Assembly (NCBI GenBank): GCA_002420005.1
Contig: DIHE01000156.1
Coordinates: 1 to 64,000, forward strand
Source of the DNA: Holophagales bacterium UBA5704
GTDB taxonomy: Bacteria; Acidobacteriota; Thermoanaerobaculia; Multivoradales; UBA5704
Direction: 5' to 3'
DNA length: 64,000 nucleotides
Shown: in pieces, positions 8,198-15,197 of the stretch
How positions within the stretch are numbered: position 1 is the first letter of the stretch
Layout: every line of letters begins with the position of its first letter
Position numbers and translations under genes: made by a program
The notes under the pieces: generated by a model
What the model was told of the DNA's origin: nothing
What the model saw: the letters and a program-made list of their open reading frames with translations, nothing else
Databases searched by the model: none

Positions 8198-8595
8198 AAT
8201 TCTTCTTCGACAACTGCATCGCCTGGCGGTTGGCCGACGCTCTGGCGACCCTCCTGGAGAACGACGGTTTCGAGATCGTCGCGCTCCGCAGCAAGTTTGC
8301 CGAAGATACCCCCGATGAAGTCTGGATGCCTGCCCTCGGGCGTGAGGGCGGCTGGGTCGTCATCTCGGGGGACGTCCGGATCATAACGAACAAGGCCCGG
8401 CGAGCCGTGTGGGCCGCCTCGAAGCTGACGACCTTCTTCCTGCACAGCTCGTGGATGGGCAAGTCGTTCACCGAGCGGCAGAAGGCGGCACGCTTTCTGG
8501 AGCGCTGGGACGACCTCGTCGAGAAGGCCTCGCAGGCACCCCAGGGGACGGCGTTCTACCTGCCGTTCAAGGGGAAGATCGACCGCGCGCTTTAG
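8194..8595 (+). CDS. PIN-like DUF5615 protein, probable toxin
   Basis: 133 residues beginning at the GTG that overlaps the antitoxin stop. FFFDNCIAWRLADAL is the DUF5615/PIN-like N-terminus with an acidic catalytic residue, followed by EDTPDEVWMPAL and VVISGDVRI, the second and third acidic patches of the fold (usual form: D..D.W....VVITxDxDF). Members are predicted RNases paired with DUF433 antitoxins. The first acidic cluster is intact, so it may be active. The final region (LPFKGKIDRAL) is family-typical. Function is inferred from family and gene pairing. Confidence 0.75.
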   Translation: MKFFFDNCIAWRLADALATLLENDGFEIVALRSKFAEDTPDEVWMPALGREGGWVVISGDVRIITNKARRAVWAASKLTTFFLHSSWMGKSFTERQKAARFLERWDDLVEKASQAPQGTAFYLPFKGKIDRAL

Positions 8596-8767
8596 ATCTC
8601 AGGGGTCTCTTTCGGCGCCACCGCACACACCAGAGCAGGCCTCTACGACTCCGTGGAACGGCGAAGCTTCATCGCCTCGCGGCTCAGCTCTTCGATCCCG
8701 GCATCCGGCCAAAGACCCGCCTGCCATTTCGTATAGTCGAACGTAGCCGCATGACGGGAGCCTACCA

Positions 8768-8812
8768 GGTCAACAAATCTGTGGTCAACAAATTTGTAGA
8801 CCGCAGATCTGT
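8768..8812. repeat. Three tandem 15-bp repeats
   Basis: GGTCAACAAATCTGT, GGTCAACAAATTTGT and the diverged AGACCGCAGATCTGT follow one another directly. The last copy with its flank forms an imperfect palindrome around AGATCT. It is AT-richer than everything around it, which could mean a protein-binding site or slippage in a decayed gene. Confidence 0.6.
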
Positions 8813-8869
8813 GGTCGGGCGGAGGCCCGGCTCGTCCAGAGGTCCGGCCGTCCCGACCACCGCCCGCCC

Positions 8870-8902
8870 TACAATATCGGGACCCCCTCTTGCGTCTATA
8901 CC
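8870..8902 (+). promoter_or_regulatory. Candidate promoter of the ECF sigma gene
   Basis: Two -10-like hexamers precede the gene: TACAAT (8870-8875) and TATACC (8897-8902). The first would give a leader of about 25 nt to the ATG at 8908; the second would give a leaderless message from the same ATG. Confidence 0.35.
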
Positions 8903-8907
8903 CTTGG

Positions 8908-9492
8908 ATGAGAGACGCAGCGAGCCTCGAGCACATGCCCATCGAACAAGACCGGCGAATCTCCACCGTGGTCCAGCGGGAGCAGGTCCGGCTGTGGAGC
9001 TTCATCCGCCGGCGCGTGCCGGACCCGCGCGACGCCGAGGACGTTCTGCAGGAGGTCTTCTCCGAGCTGGTGGAGGCGAACCGCCTGTTGATGCCGATCG
9101 AGCACGTCACCGCCTGGTTGTTCCGCGTGGCGCGCAATCGCATCACCGACCTTTTCCGCAAGAAGGTGCCGGAGAGCTTCGGCGAGACCGCTTTCGCGGA
9201 CGAGGACGGTGAGCAGCTGCGGCTGGAAGACCTGTTGCCTTCGCCCGATGCCGGCCCGGAAGCCCTGTATGCCCGCGGCCTGCTGCTCGCCGAGCTGGAG
9301 CTCGCGGTGGGCGAGCTGCCGGCGGAACAGCGCGAGGTGTTCATCGCCCACGAGCTCGAAGGGAAGAGCTTCAAGGCGATGGCTGCCGAGACGGGTGTGA
9401 GCGTCAACACGCTGCTCTCGCGGAAGCGCTACGCGGTGCTCCACCTGCGCGAGCGGCTGCAAGACGTCTACGACGAATTCACGAAAGCGTGA
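8908..9492 (+). CDS. ECF-type RNA polymerase sigma factor
   Basis: 194 residues from the ATG at 8908 (a second ATG at 8935 is possible; neither has a strong ribosome site). Region 2 is clear: WSFIRRRVPDPRDAEDVLQEVF and AWLFRVARNRITDLFRKK, the core-binding and -10 recognition part. Region 4 follows after an acidic linker: AVGELPAEQREVFIAHELEG, then the helix-turn-helix GVSVNTLLSRKRYAVLHLRE. It directs RNA polymerase to a small regulon. The downstream membrane-protein gene overlaps in ribosome-site distance and probably encodes its partner or a response protein. No classic zinc-binding anti-sigma factor is present. Confidence 0.9.
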   Translation: MRDAASLEHMPIEQDRRISTVVQREQVRLWSFIRRRVPDPRDAEDVLQEVFSELVEANRLLMPIEHVTAWLFRVARNRITDLFRKKVPESFGETAFADEDGEQLRLEDLLPSPDAGPEALYARGLLLAELELAVGELPAEQREVFIAHELEGKSFKAMAAETGVSVNTLLSRKRYAVLHLRERLQDVYDEFTKA

Positions 9493-9500
9493 GGAGATCG

Positions 9501-9857
9501 ATGATGAGACCGAACGTGACGAGACTGGTGCTGAGCACGCCGCTGGCCATCCTGGGCCTGCTGCTGCTCATGGCCCTGGGCGGCGGAATCGTGTTTTTTC
9601 TGTGGAACTGGCTGCTGCCGACGCTCTTCGGCTGGCCCGAAATCACCTTCTGGCAAGCACTCGGCCTTCTGATGCTCTGCCGCATCCTCTTCGGCGGGTT
9701 GGGGCTGCGCGGTGGCCCGGGTTCTCGGTTCCGCCGTCACTGGGTCGGGCAATTCGATCCTTTGACGCAGGAGGAGCGCGAGCGGATCCGCCAACACATC
9801 CGCGATCGTCTGGGTTTCGACCTCGGGGTCGGCGAGAGCCGCTCCAAATCCGAGTAA
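9501..9857 (+). CDS. Small two-segment membrane protein downstream of the ECF sigma factor
   Basis: 118 residues. The ATG at 9501 follows GAGGAG (9491-9496); ATG 9504 is the alternative. Two hydrophobic segments (VLSTPLAILGLLLLMALGG and the WNWLLPTLFG...GLLMLCRILFGG stretch) are followed by a basic/acidic cytosolic tail with FDPLTQEERERIRQHIRDRL. Similar small proteins are often found right after ECF sigma genes in Acidobacteriota-like genomes (my recollection), so a role as sigma regulator or target is plausible. The stop codon lies inside the left copy of a 40-bp direct repeat. Confidence 0.75.
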   Translation: MMRPNVTRLVLSTPLAILGLLLLMALGGGIVFFLWNWLLPTLFGWPEITFWQALGLLMLCRILFGGLGLRGGPGSRFRRHWVGQFDPLTQEERERIRQHIRDRLGFDLGVGESRSKSE

Positions 9858-9887
9858 ATCCTCTTTCGACTTGCGCTTCCCGTTTCC
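9848..9887. repeat. Left copy of a 40-bp imperfect direct repeat
   Basis: Forty bases that recur at 11341-11380 with three mismatches; the shared core is GTAAATCCTCTTTCGACTTG. It contains the last codons of the upstream gene. The two copies bracket a 1.45-kb zone of broken genes. Confidence 0.85.
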
Positions 9888-10396
9888 CTCAACCCCTTCA
9901 CCCCCCCCGGCCGCCCCACCCGCAAGAACCCGAACCCTTGCACCCCCGGCGGCCGGGTCTGAATCGGCGTCTGGGCGCCGTCGGTCAGCTCGTGGACCCG
10001 CTTGGTCAGGTAGCTGTCCAGCTCCGTGATGGTGATCTCGCCGTTGCGGTCGCCCTGGGCGTCGGCGGCGACGGCCTTCCCGGCCGGATCGAGCTCGGCT
10101 TCGCGGAGGATGATCTGCTTCAGCCAGGTGGGCCGTTCGGCAGAGCGACCGGGCGGCGCCGAGCCGTCCAGGGGATGGAGAGAGAAGACCAGAGACAGCT
10201 TGGTGGGGCTCGGAGCCTTGAGGCGGATCAGCCCCGAGGCCGGGACCCGCACGGTCGTCTGCGCCTGCGTGGGCTCGCCCGCGGCCCGCAGCGGCCACAG
10301 CCAAGGAGGACCCACGTCGCCGGTCGACAAGAGAGCGGCAGAGACGAGAGGATTGTACTGAAGATCACGCCCAAGGTGGGGGCCAACCGCGTCACC
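9888..10396. other. Decayed zone without an intact gene
   Basis: A long C-rich run (9898-9912) and several overlapping open frames, none with family-like start, length or domain. The only recognisable content is the caspase-family tail described separately. A minus-strand frame upstream of that tail (TQAQTTVRVPASGLIRLKAP) is unrecognised. Confidence 0.6.
9925..10066 (-). pseudogene. C-terminal remnant of a caspase-family (C14) peptidase
   Basis: The minus strand reads DRNGEITITELDSYLTKRV followed by HELTDGAQTPIQTRPPGVQG. This matches the tail of bacterial caspase-like proteins, where an EF-hand-like segment, LTELDxYL and QTPxxxxP occur just after the catalytic domain. The His/Cys catalytic domain is absent, and the residues before and after are unrelated, so this is a fragment. 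The frame stays open, so decay is by truncation rather than by stops. Confidence 0.55.
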
Positions 10397-10646
10397 TGCG
10401 CCGTGGCGTAGATCCTCCGCGCCGCGGCGCAGGCCACCTTTTCCCGGCAGCGTTCACCTGCGCCATGGCGCGAACAGAGTGCGCCACGGCGTAGATATCT
10501 TCCGCGGTGGCGCAGGACATGCACGCCGCGGCGTAAGCCTTCGGCGCCGCGGCGCAAGCCGTCTGGCCCCGGCTACGCCCATCTGCGCCGTGGCGTGAGC
10601 AACCTGCGCCGCGGCGCGAGAGGTCCACGCCGCGGCGTGGGGCCTC
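10397..10646. repeat. Array of 12-bp palindromes with 21-bp period
   Basis: A palindrome of the form GCGCCGCGGCGC (variants ACGCCGCGGCGT, GCGCCATGGCGC, GCGCCGTGGCGT) starts at 10398, 10419, 10460, 10481, 10523, 10544, 10585, 10606 and 10627. A degenerate unit lies near 10502, and diverged 20-bp units at 10439 and 10564 keep the phase almost intact. The period is 21 bp. Translated on the minus strand it gives seven-residue repeats in every frame, but no family is recognised. It lies downstream of the truncated Rpn/DUF4351 gene. This is the second 21-bp-period array in the window. Confidence 0.85.
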
Positions 10647-10716
10647 TGCTCCTTGGTGGGAACCGGCTCGGTCACGGCTGAGGAGACTCACGCCGAGTCG
10701 GCGGTCGCCAACGAGC

Positions 10717-11187
10717 TCAATGCTGGAAGACGTCTTCCAGTTGTTCCGCAGTGAGCACGCGCTCGCCCCAGGCGAGCAGCCTCTCCGCATCCGCGCCCGC
10801 GACCTTCTGGCGGGTTCTGGGATCCAGCTGGCCGAACTTCCGTTCCAGCTGACGCAACAGAAGAAGGGCTTCGCCATTTTGGAGTCCCTTTTGGAGTCCC
10901 TTCTGAAGCCCTTCCTGGCGGCCTTCCCGGACACCCACCCGGCGGCCTTCTTTCAATCCGACAAGGCGGCCTTCCTCGCGCAGCTCACGGTTCCACTCTT
11001 CAACTCTCTTTTCCAACATGGCTCTGAAATCCTCCAGCCCAACGGCTCTCGGGATCGACGGCTTCCGTCCGCTGCGCGGCAACAGGACGTGATCGAACCA
11101 CACCAGCACAGCCCGCCGGAGCGGGCCATCCTCCTCGCCGCTCAGCAGCGGAACCAGCCGATCCGCCCCTCCCACGATGCCCTCTGG
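10717..11187 (-). pseudogene. Truncated Rpn-family/DUF4351 protein
   Basis: The minus strand encodes the C-terminal half of a recombination-promoting nuclease/transposase-like protein: RRAVLVWFDHVLLP, MLEKRVEEWNRELREEG, a Lys/Gly-rich linker of EGLQKGLQKGLQ repeats, then the DUF4351 helix region LLLLRQLERKFGQL and AWGERVLTAEQLEDVF. The N-terminal PD-(D/E)xK nuclease domain is missing; the open frame continues to 11337 into sequence with no resemblance to it. The gene is therefore probably dead. The repeated linker is a natural hotspot for copy-number change. Confidence 0.75.
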
Positions 11188-11340
11188 CGACGCCGGCGCC
11201 TTTTTACTACATGCCGGCAGAAATGATACTGCAAGAAGAGCCGTTCTCCCCAGAGCACCCGGCGCTCGTTGTAGACGGCCGCACGGGCCGCCCTTCAGGA
11301 GGCTCACGTGAAGCCGGTTACCTCCCTGAGCCCGCATCCA

Positions 11341-11380
11341 ATCCGTGTAAATCCTCTTTCGACTTGAGCTTCCCGGTTCC
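11341..11380. repeat. Right copy of the 40-bp imperfect direct repeat
   Basis: Thirty-seven of forty bases match 9848-9887. It lies just before the promoter region of the first kinase gene (TATCCT at 11387-11392). Confidence 0.85.
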
Positions 11381-11413
11381 GGTCCCTATCCTTGGGGGGT
11401 GGAGGGACGAGGG

Positions 11414-13237
11414 ATGGCGCCACGCGAGCCCTTTGAGGAGAAGTATCAGATCCTGGAGAAGTTGGGCCAGGGGGGGATGGGAGCGGTCTACAAGGTCCGG
11501 CACCGGTTGTTGGATGAGCTGCGCGTGATCAAGGTGATCCGCTCGGTCCAGGAGCCGACGCCGGAGGCGGAGGAGCGCTTTCTGCGCGAGGCGCGCACGG
11601 CGTGCCGGCTGCGCCATCCCAATGTGGCTCTCCTCCACGACTTCGCCCTCGGCGAGGACGGCCGCGCCTACATCGTCCTGGAGCTGATCGAAGGGGCGAC
11701 GCTGCGCCAGCTCATCGCGAGCCGGGGCACGCTGCCGCTCTCCCTGGCGCTGGAGATCGGGCGCCAGGCGGCGGCGGCCCTCCAGTACCTGCACCGCCAG
11801 CGCATCGTCCACCGCGACATCTCGCCGGGGAATCTGATGCTCACCCGCGATTTCGAGGGCCGGCCGCTGGTCAAGCTGATCGATCTCGGGCTGGCCCGCA
11901 GTCTGGAGCAGGAGGTCGACAGTCTCACCCGCGGGGTGTTCGTCGGCAAGGTCCGCTATGCCTCGCCGGAGCAGTTCGACGAGGGGCCGATCGACGAGCG
12001 CAGCGACCTGTATTCGCTCGGCGTCGTCCTCTATGAGCTGGTGACCGGCCACTGCCCCATCGCCGGGCACGACGCCAAGACCTGGATGGCGTCGCACCTG
12101 TTCCGGCCGCCGCTCGATTTCGCCGAGACCGATCCCGACGGGGAGGTGCCGGAGGACCTGCGCGCGCTCATCCTGCGCCTGCTCGCCAAGAATCCCGAGG
12201 AGCGCTTCGCGCAGGCGGAGGACCTGGGCCAGGCGTTGCGCGAGGTGCAGGAGCGGTTTCCCTTGCAAGGAGACGAGTTGGCCGCGGTGTTCCGCGACCG
12301 TCCGGCGGCTCCGGCGCTGCTGGACGAGGAGCCTTCCTCGTCCGCAGGGCCGCCGGCCGAGGAGTCGTCCGCCTCGCTCCAGCTCCGCCGGCCGCGCCGG
12401 CCACTGGAGGAATCGGTCTCCCTCCCGCTGGGCCGGGGCGGAGCGGGCGCCTCGCGCGCGGCGGATGGCCCTTCGTGGGACGTGCGCCGGCCGGCGGCAG
12501 AGGGGGGGAGCGAATCCTCGGGCGTGCGCCGCGAGCGGCCGGTACGGCGCGGAGGCCTGCTGGTGCCGGCGTTGCTGGGCGTGTTCTCGCTGGCGATCAT
12601 CTTCACCCTGATCGGCCTGTATGCGATGACCTCGATGTTCCAGCCCGGCCGCGCCGATCCCGAGGTCGAGGAGGTGACGGCTCCTCCCGTGGCCGCTCCG
12701 GCCGAGGCGGAGGCTCCGGCGGAGGCGGGGGTGCCGGGTGAGCCGTCTCTGGTGGAGGAGATGACGGGGTCGGCGGAGCCGGTGGCCGAAGCGGCGGCCG
12801 AGGCCGCGGTGGTGCCGGAGATGGAAGAGGTCCGGGCGGCGGAGAGGCCGGCGAGCCCCCCGGAGGCACCGGCTCCCCCACCGCCGGCCCGCCGTGCACC
12901 GGTGGTGGAGCGTCCCGGGGGGGTCCGCCCGGGGCCGGGGGTGGTGCCGCCGGTGCCGCTCGACGATCCGCGCTATAGCTATCCGGCCGCGGCGCGGGGC
13001 CGGGGGATCGAGCTGGATGTGCGGCTGGATCTTCTGATCGACGAGCGCGGGCGGGTGATCGACGCGGTGGTGCGCGAGGGGGACGCCGAAGGGCTGGGCT
13101 TCAACGAGACGGCACTGGCCGCCGCCCGGCGGATGACGTTTCAGCCGGCCACCCGCGGCAACGTGCCGGTGCGCATGTGGACCGAGATGATCTTCCAGTT
13201 CTCCGAGCCGAGAGGCACCCGCCGGCCCGGACGCTGA
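11414..13237 (+). CDS. Transmembrane Ser/Thr protein kinase with C-terminal TonB_C domain (paralogue 1)
   Basis: 607 residues; the ATG at 11414 follows GGAGGGACGAGGG. Residues about 11-275 are a PknB-type kinase: glycine loop GQGGMGAVY, the VIKVI lysine, catalytic HRDISPGN, and DLG in place of DFG (KLIDLGLA), then YASPEQF. An Ala/Pro/Glu-rich linker leads to a membrane segment (about 379-409). The extracytoplasmic part is acidic and Pro-rich and ends in a TonB_C-like domain (about 519-598; SYPAAARGRG, VIDAVVREGD, ALAAARRMTFQPA). Such receptors are thought to sense outside signals and phosphorylate cytosolic targets. It is followed 46 bp later by a paralogue with the same layout. Confidence 0.92.
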   Translation: MAPREPFEEKYQILEKLGQGGMGAVYKVRHRLLDELRVIKVIRSVQEPTPEAEERFLREARTACRLRHPNVALLHDFALGEDGRAYIVLELIEGATLRQLIASRGTLPLSLALEIGRQAAAALQYLHRQRIVHRDISPGNLMLTRDFEGRPLVKLIDLGLARSLEQEVDSLTRGVFVGKVRYASPEQFDEGPIDERSDLYSLGVVLYELVTGHCPIAGHDAKTWMASHLFRPPLDFAETDPDGEVPEDLRALILRLLAKNPEERFAQAEDLGQALREVQERFPLQGDELAAVFRDRPAAPALLDEEPSSSAGPPAEESSASLQLRRPRRPLEESVSLPLGRGGAGASRAADGPSWDVRRPAAEGGSESSGVRRERPVRRGGLLVPALLGVFSLAIIFTLIGLYAMTSMFQPGRADPEVEEVTAPPVAAPAEAEAPAEAGVPGEPSLVEEMTGSAEPVAEAAAEAAVVPEMEEVRAAERPASPPEAPAPPPPARRAPVVERPGGVRPGPGVVPPVPLDDPRYSYPAAARGRGIELDVRLDLLIDERGRVIDAVVREGDAEGLGFNETALAAARRMTFQPATRGNVPVRMWTEMIFQFSEPRGTRRPGR

Positions 13238-13283
13238 TATTCTTTCGACACAGTTTGCAGACCGCGCGGAAAGCGGGTGGCCC

Positions 13284-15197
13284 TTGGCGCTTCTGGACGA
13301 CCACATCGACGGCAAGTACGAGATCCTGGAGAAGCTCCGCGAGGGCGGCATGGGGGCCATCTACAAGGTCCGCCACCGCCTGCTCGACGAGATCCGCGTG
13401 GTCAAGGTCATCCGCTCGGCCGTCGCAGGGCATCCGGACGCCGGCGAGCGCTTCCTGCGCGAGGCCCGCGCCGCCATCCGGCTGCGCCATCCGAACATCG
13501 CGGCGCTCCACGACTTCGCCATCGGCGACGACGGCAACGCCTTCATCGTCATGGAGCTCATCGACGGCTCGACGTTCCAGGAGATCCTCGACCGCCACGG
13601 CCGGCCGCCGCTCTCGCTCACCCTGGAGATGGCCCGCCAGTCGCTGCGCGCCCTCGGCTACCTGCACCGGCAGCGGATCGTCCATCGCGACGTCGCGCCG
13701 GACAACCTGATGCTGACCCGGGACGTGGACGGGCATGCCCTCGTCAAGGTGATCGACCTCGGGATCGCCAAGGCGTTCGAGGAAGCCGCGTCGAGCCTGA
13801 CCTCGACCGGCGTGTTCCTGGGCAAGCCGCGCTATGCCTCGCCGGAGCAGTTCGGAGGCATGGGGCTCGACGTGCGCAGCGACCTCTACTCGTTCGGGGT
13901 CGTCCTCTATGAGCTGCTCACCGGGCGGAGCCCCATCCAGGGCAGCGATCCGTCCTCGTACATGGCCGGCCATCTCCTGCGTCCGCCGATCGGTTTTGCG
14001 GAGAGCGATCCGGAAGGACGGGTCCCCGAGCCCCTGCGCGCCGCCGTGCTGCGGTCGCTCGCCAAGCAGCCGGAGGAGCGGTTCGCGGATGCCGAAGAAT
14101 TCGCCTGGGCGCTGACCCTGATCCAGGACGATCTGGAGCCGCTGCCACCGTCCGAGCTGGCGGCCCTCTTGCGGCCACGGCCCGTGGAGGACGAGGTCGT
14201 GCCCTTCCCGGCCCGGCCGGGCTCCACACAGGGCCGGCTCGACCGCGAGTTCCTCCTCACGGAGCTGCCGGACGGGGCTGAAACCATCCATCCGCGCGGC
14301 GGGCCGACGCTCGAATCGGCGGCGACGCGGCGCCTGGTGATGCCGGAAGGCCAGAGCGCCGAGCCGACCCGTCCCCTCCCCTTGCGGGTGGTGCCGCCAC
14401 CGGCCGCTGCACCACCGCCTGCAGAACCCTCCGTGCTCGATGACATGACCTGGGTCACGACGCCGACGCGCGTGGCCGCTCCGCCGCCGGCCGTCCCGGT
14501 GACACCACCGGCGCCGCCGATCGCCGGGGCCCAGGTGGCCCGGGGAGCCGGCTGGGGTTTGCGGTTGCTGGGGTTGGGTGGGGTGCTGCTGCTCGCGGCG
14601 GCGGGAGGGCTGCTGTGGATGCGCCCGCAACGGCCCGCCCCGGCGCCCTCCTCGGTGAGCCCCGCGGCACCGACCGAACCGGCGGAGGCATCGGTCGCGC
14701 CGCAAGGGCAGGCCTCCCAACCCGCCTCGCCGCCGGAAGGCTCTGCCGCCCCCGGCGTGCAGAAGCTTCCGGAGACCGAGGAGCTGCGGGTGGCGGCCGC
14801 TGTTCCCCCTCCTGCCGTCACCGCTCCGGGCACGCCGAAGAAGCCCCTCGTCGAGGACGCGGCGCCGGTGACGACGGACCTCGCGCCGATGCAGGCGGGT
14901 GCGCTGATCCTGCGCGGCCAGCCGAATGTGGAGACGCCGGTGCCCCTCGACATCCCGGCCTATGGCTATCCCGCCGCCGCCCGCGGCAGCGGCCGCCAGG
15001 CCAAGGTCAAGGTGCGGATGCTGGTGGATGAGAACGGCCGCGTAACGGAGGTCTCCATCCGCGATGCAGACGGCTCCGCCTTCGGTTTCGACGAAGCCGC
15101 GCTCGCCGCCGCCCGGGCGGTCGTGTTCCAGCCGGCCACGCGCGACGGCATTCCCGGGAAGATGTGGACCGAGATGATCTTCGAGTTCTCCGAATGA
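13284..15197 (+). CDS. Transmembrane Ser/Thr protein kinase with C-terminal TonB_C domain (paralogue 2)
   Basis: 637 residues from a TTG start at 13284, chosen because translation from it begins exactly like its upstream paralogue (DGKYEILEKLREGGMGAIYK) and no ATG/GTG fits. Kinase residues: REGGMG loop, VVKVI lysine, HRDVAPDN, DLG (KVIDLGIA), YASPEQF. The membrane segment is near 423-446. The TonB_C-like domain occupies about 562-634 (YGYPAAARGSG, EVSIRDADGS, AALAAARAVVFQPA). The kinase and TonB_C ends are much more alike between the two copies than the linkers, as expected after tandem duplication. The stop overlaps the ATG of the amylase gene (ATGA), so all three may form one operon. Confidence 0.92.
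   Translation: MALLDDHIDGKYEILEKLREGGMGAIYKVRHRLLDEIRVVKVIRSAVAGHPDAGERFLREARAAIRLRHPNIAALHDFAIGDDGNAFIVMELIDGSTFQEILDRHGRPPLSLTLEMARQSLRALGYLHRQRIVHRDVAPDNLMLTRDVDGHALVKVIDLGIAKAFEEAASSLTSTGVFLGKPRYASPEQFGGMGLDVRSDLYSFGVVLYELLTGRSPIQGSDPSSYMAGHLLRPPIGFAESDPEGRVPEPLRAAVLRSLAKQPEERFADAEEFAWALTLIQDDLEPLPPSELAALLRPRPVEDEVVPFPARPGSTQGRLDREFLLTELPDGAETIHPRGGPTLESAATRRLVMPEGQSAEPTRPLPLRVVPPPAAAPPPAEPSVLDDMTWVTTPTRVAAPPPAVPVTPPAPPIAGAQVARGAGWGLRLLGLGGVLLLAAAGGLLWMRPQRPAPAPSSVSPAAPTEPAEASVAPQGQASQPASPPEGSAAPGVQKLPETEELRVAAAVPPPAVTAPGTPKKPLVEDAAPVTTDLAPMQAGALILRGQPNVETPVPLDIPAYGYPAAARGSGRQAKVKVRMLVDENGRVTEVSIRDADGSAFGFDEAALAAARAVVFQPATRDGIPGKMWTEMIFEFSE

Larger units (their letters stand above)
8596..8907. 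other. Gene-poor gap with a short repeat and a possible gene remnant
   Basis: About 310 bp without a convincing gene. A minus-strand frame ending at 8643 reads FDYTKWQAGLWPD and EELSREAMKLRRSTES, which looks like the C-terminus of a real small protein, but it has no proper start. Its N-terminal part is the 15-bp triple repeat at 8768-8812. The right edge carries the promoter region of the sigma-factor gene. Confidence 0.35.

Noticed and set aside
10228..10934. Several minus-strand frames of 70-180 codons across the palindrome array.
   Set aside because: They are open only because the period is a multiple of three; no start context and no recognisable domain.
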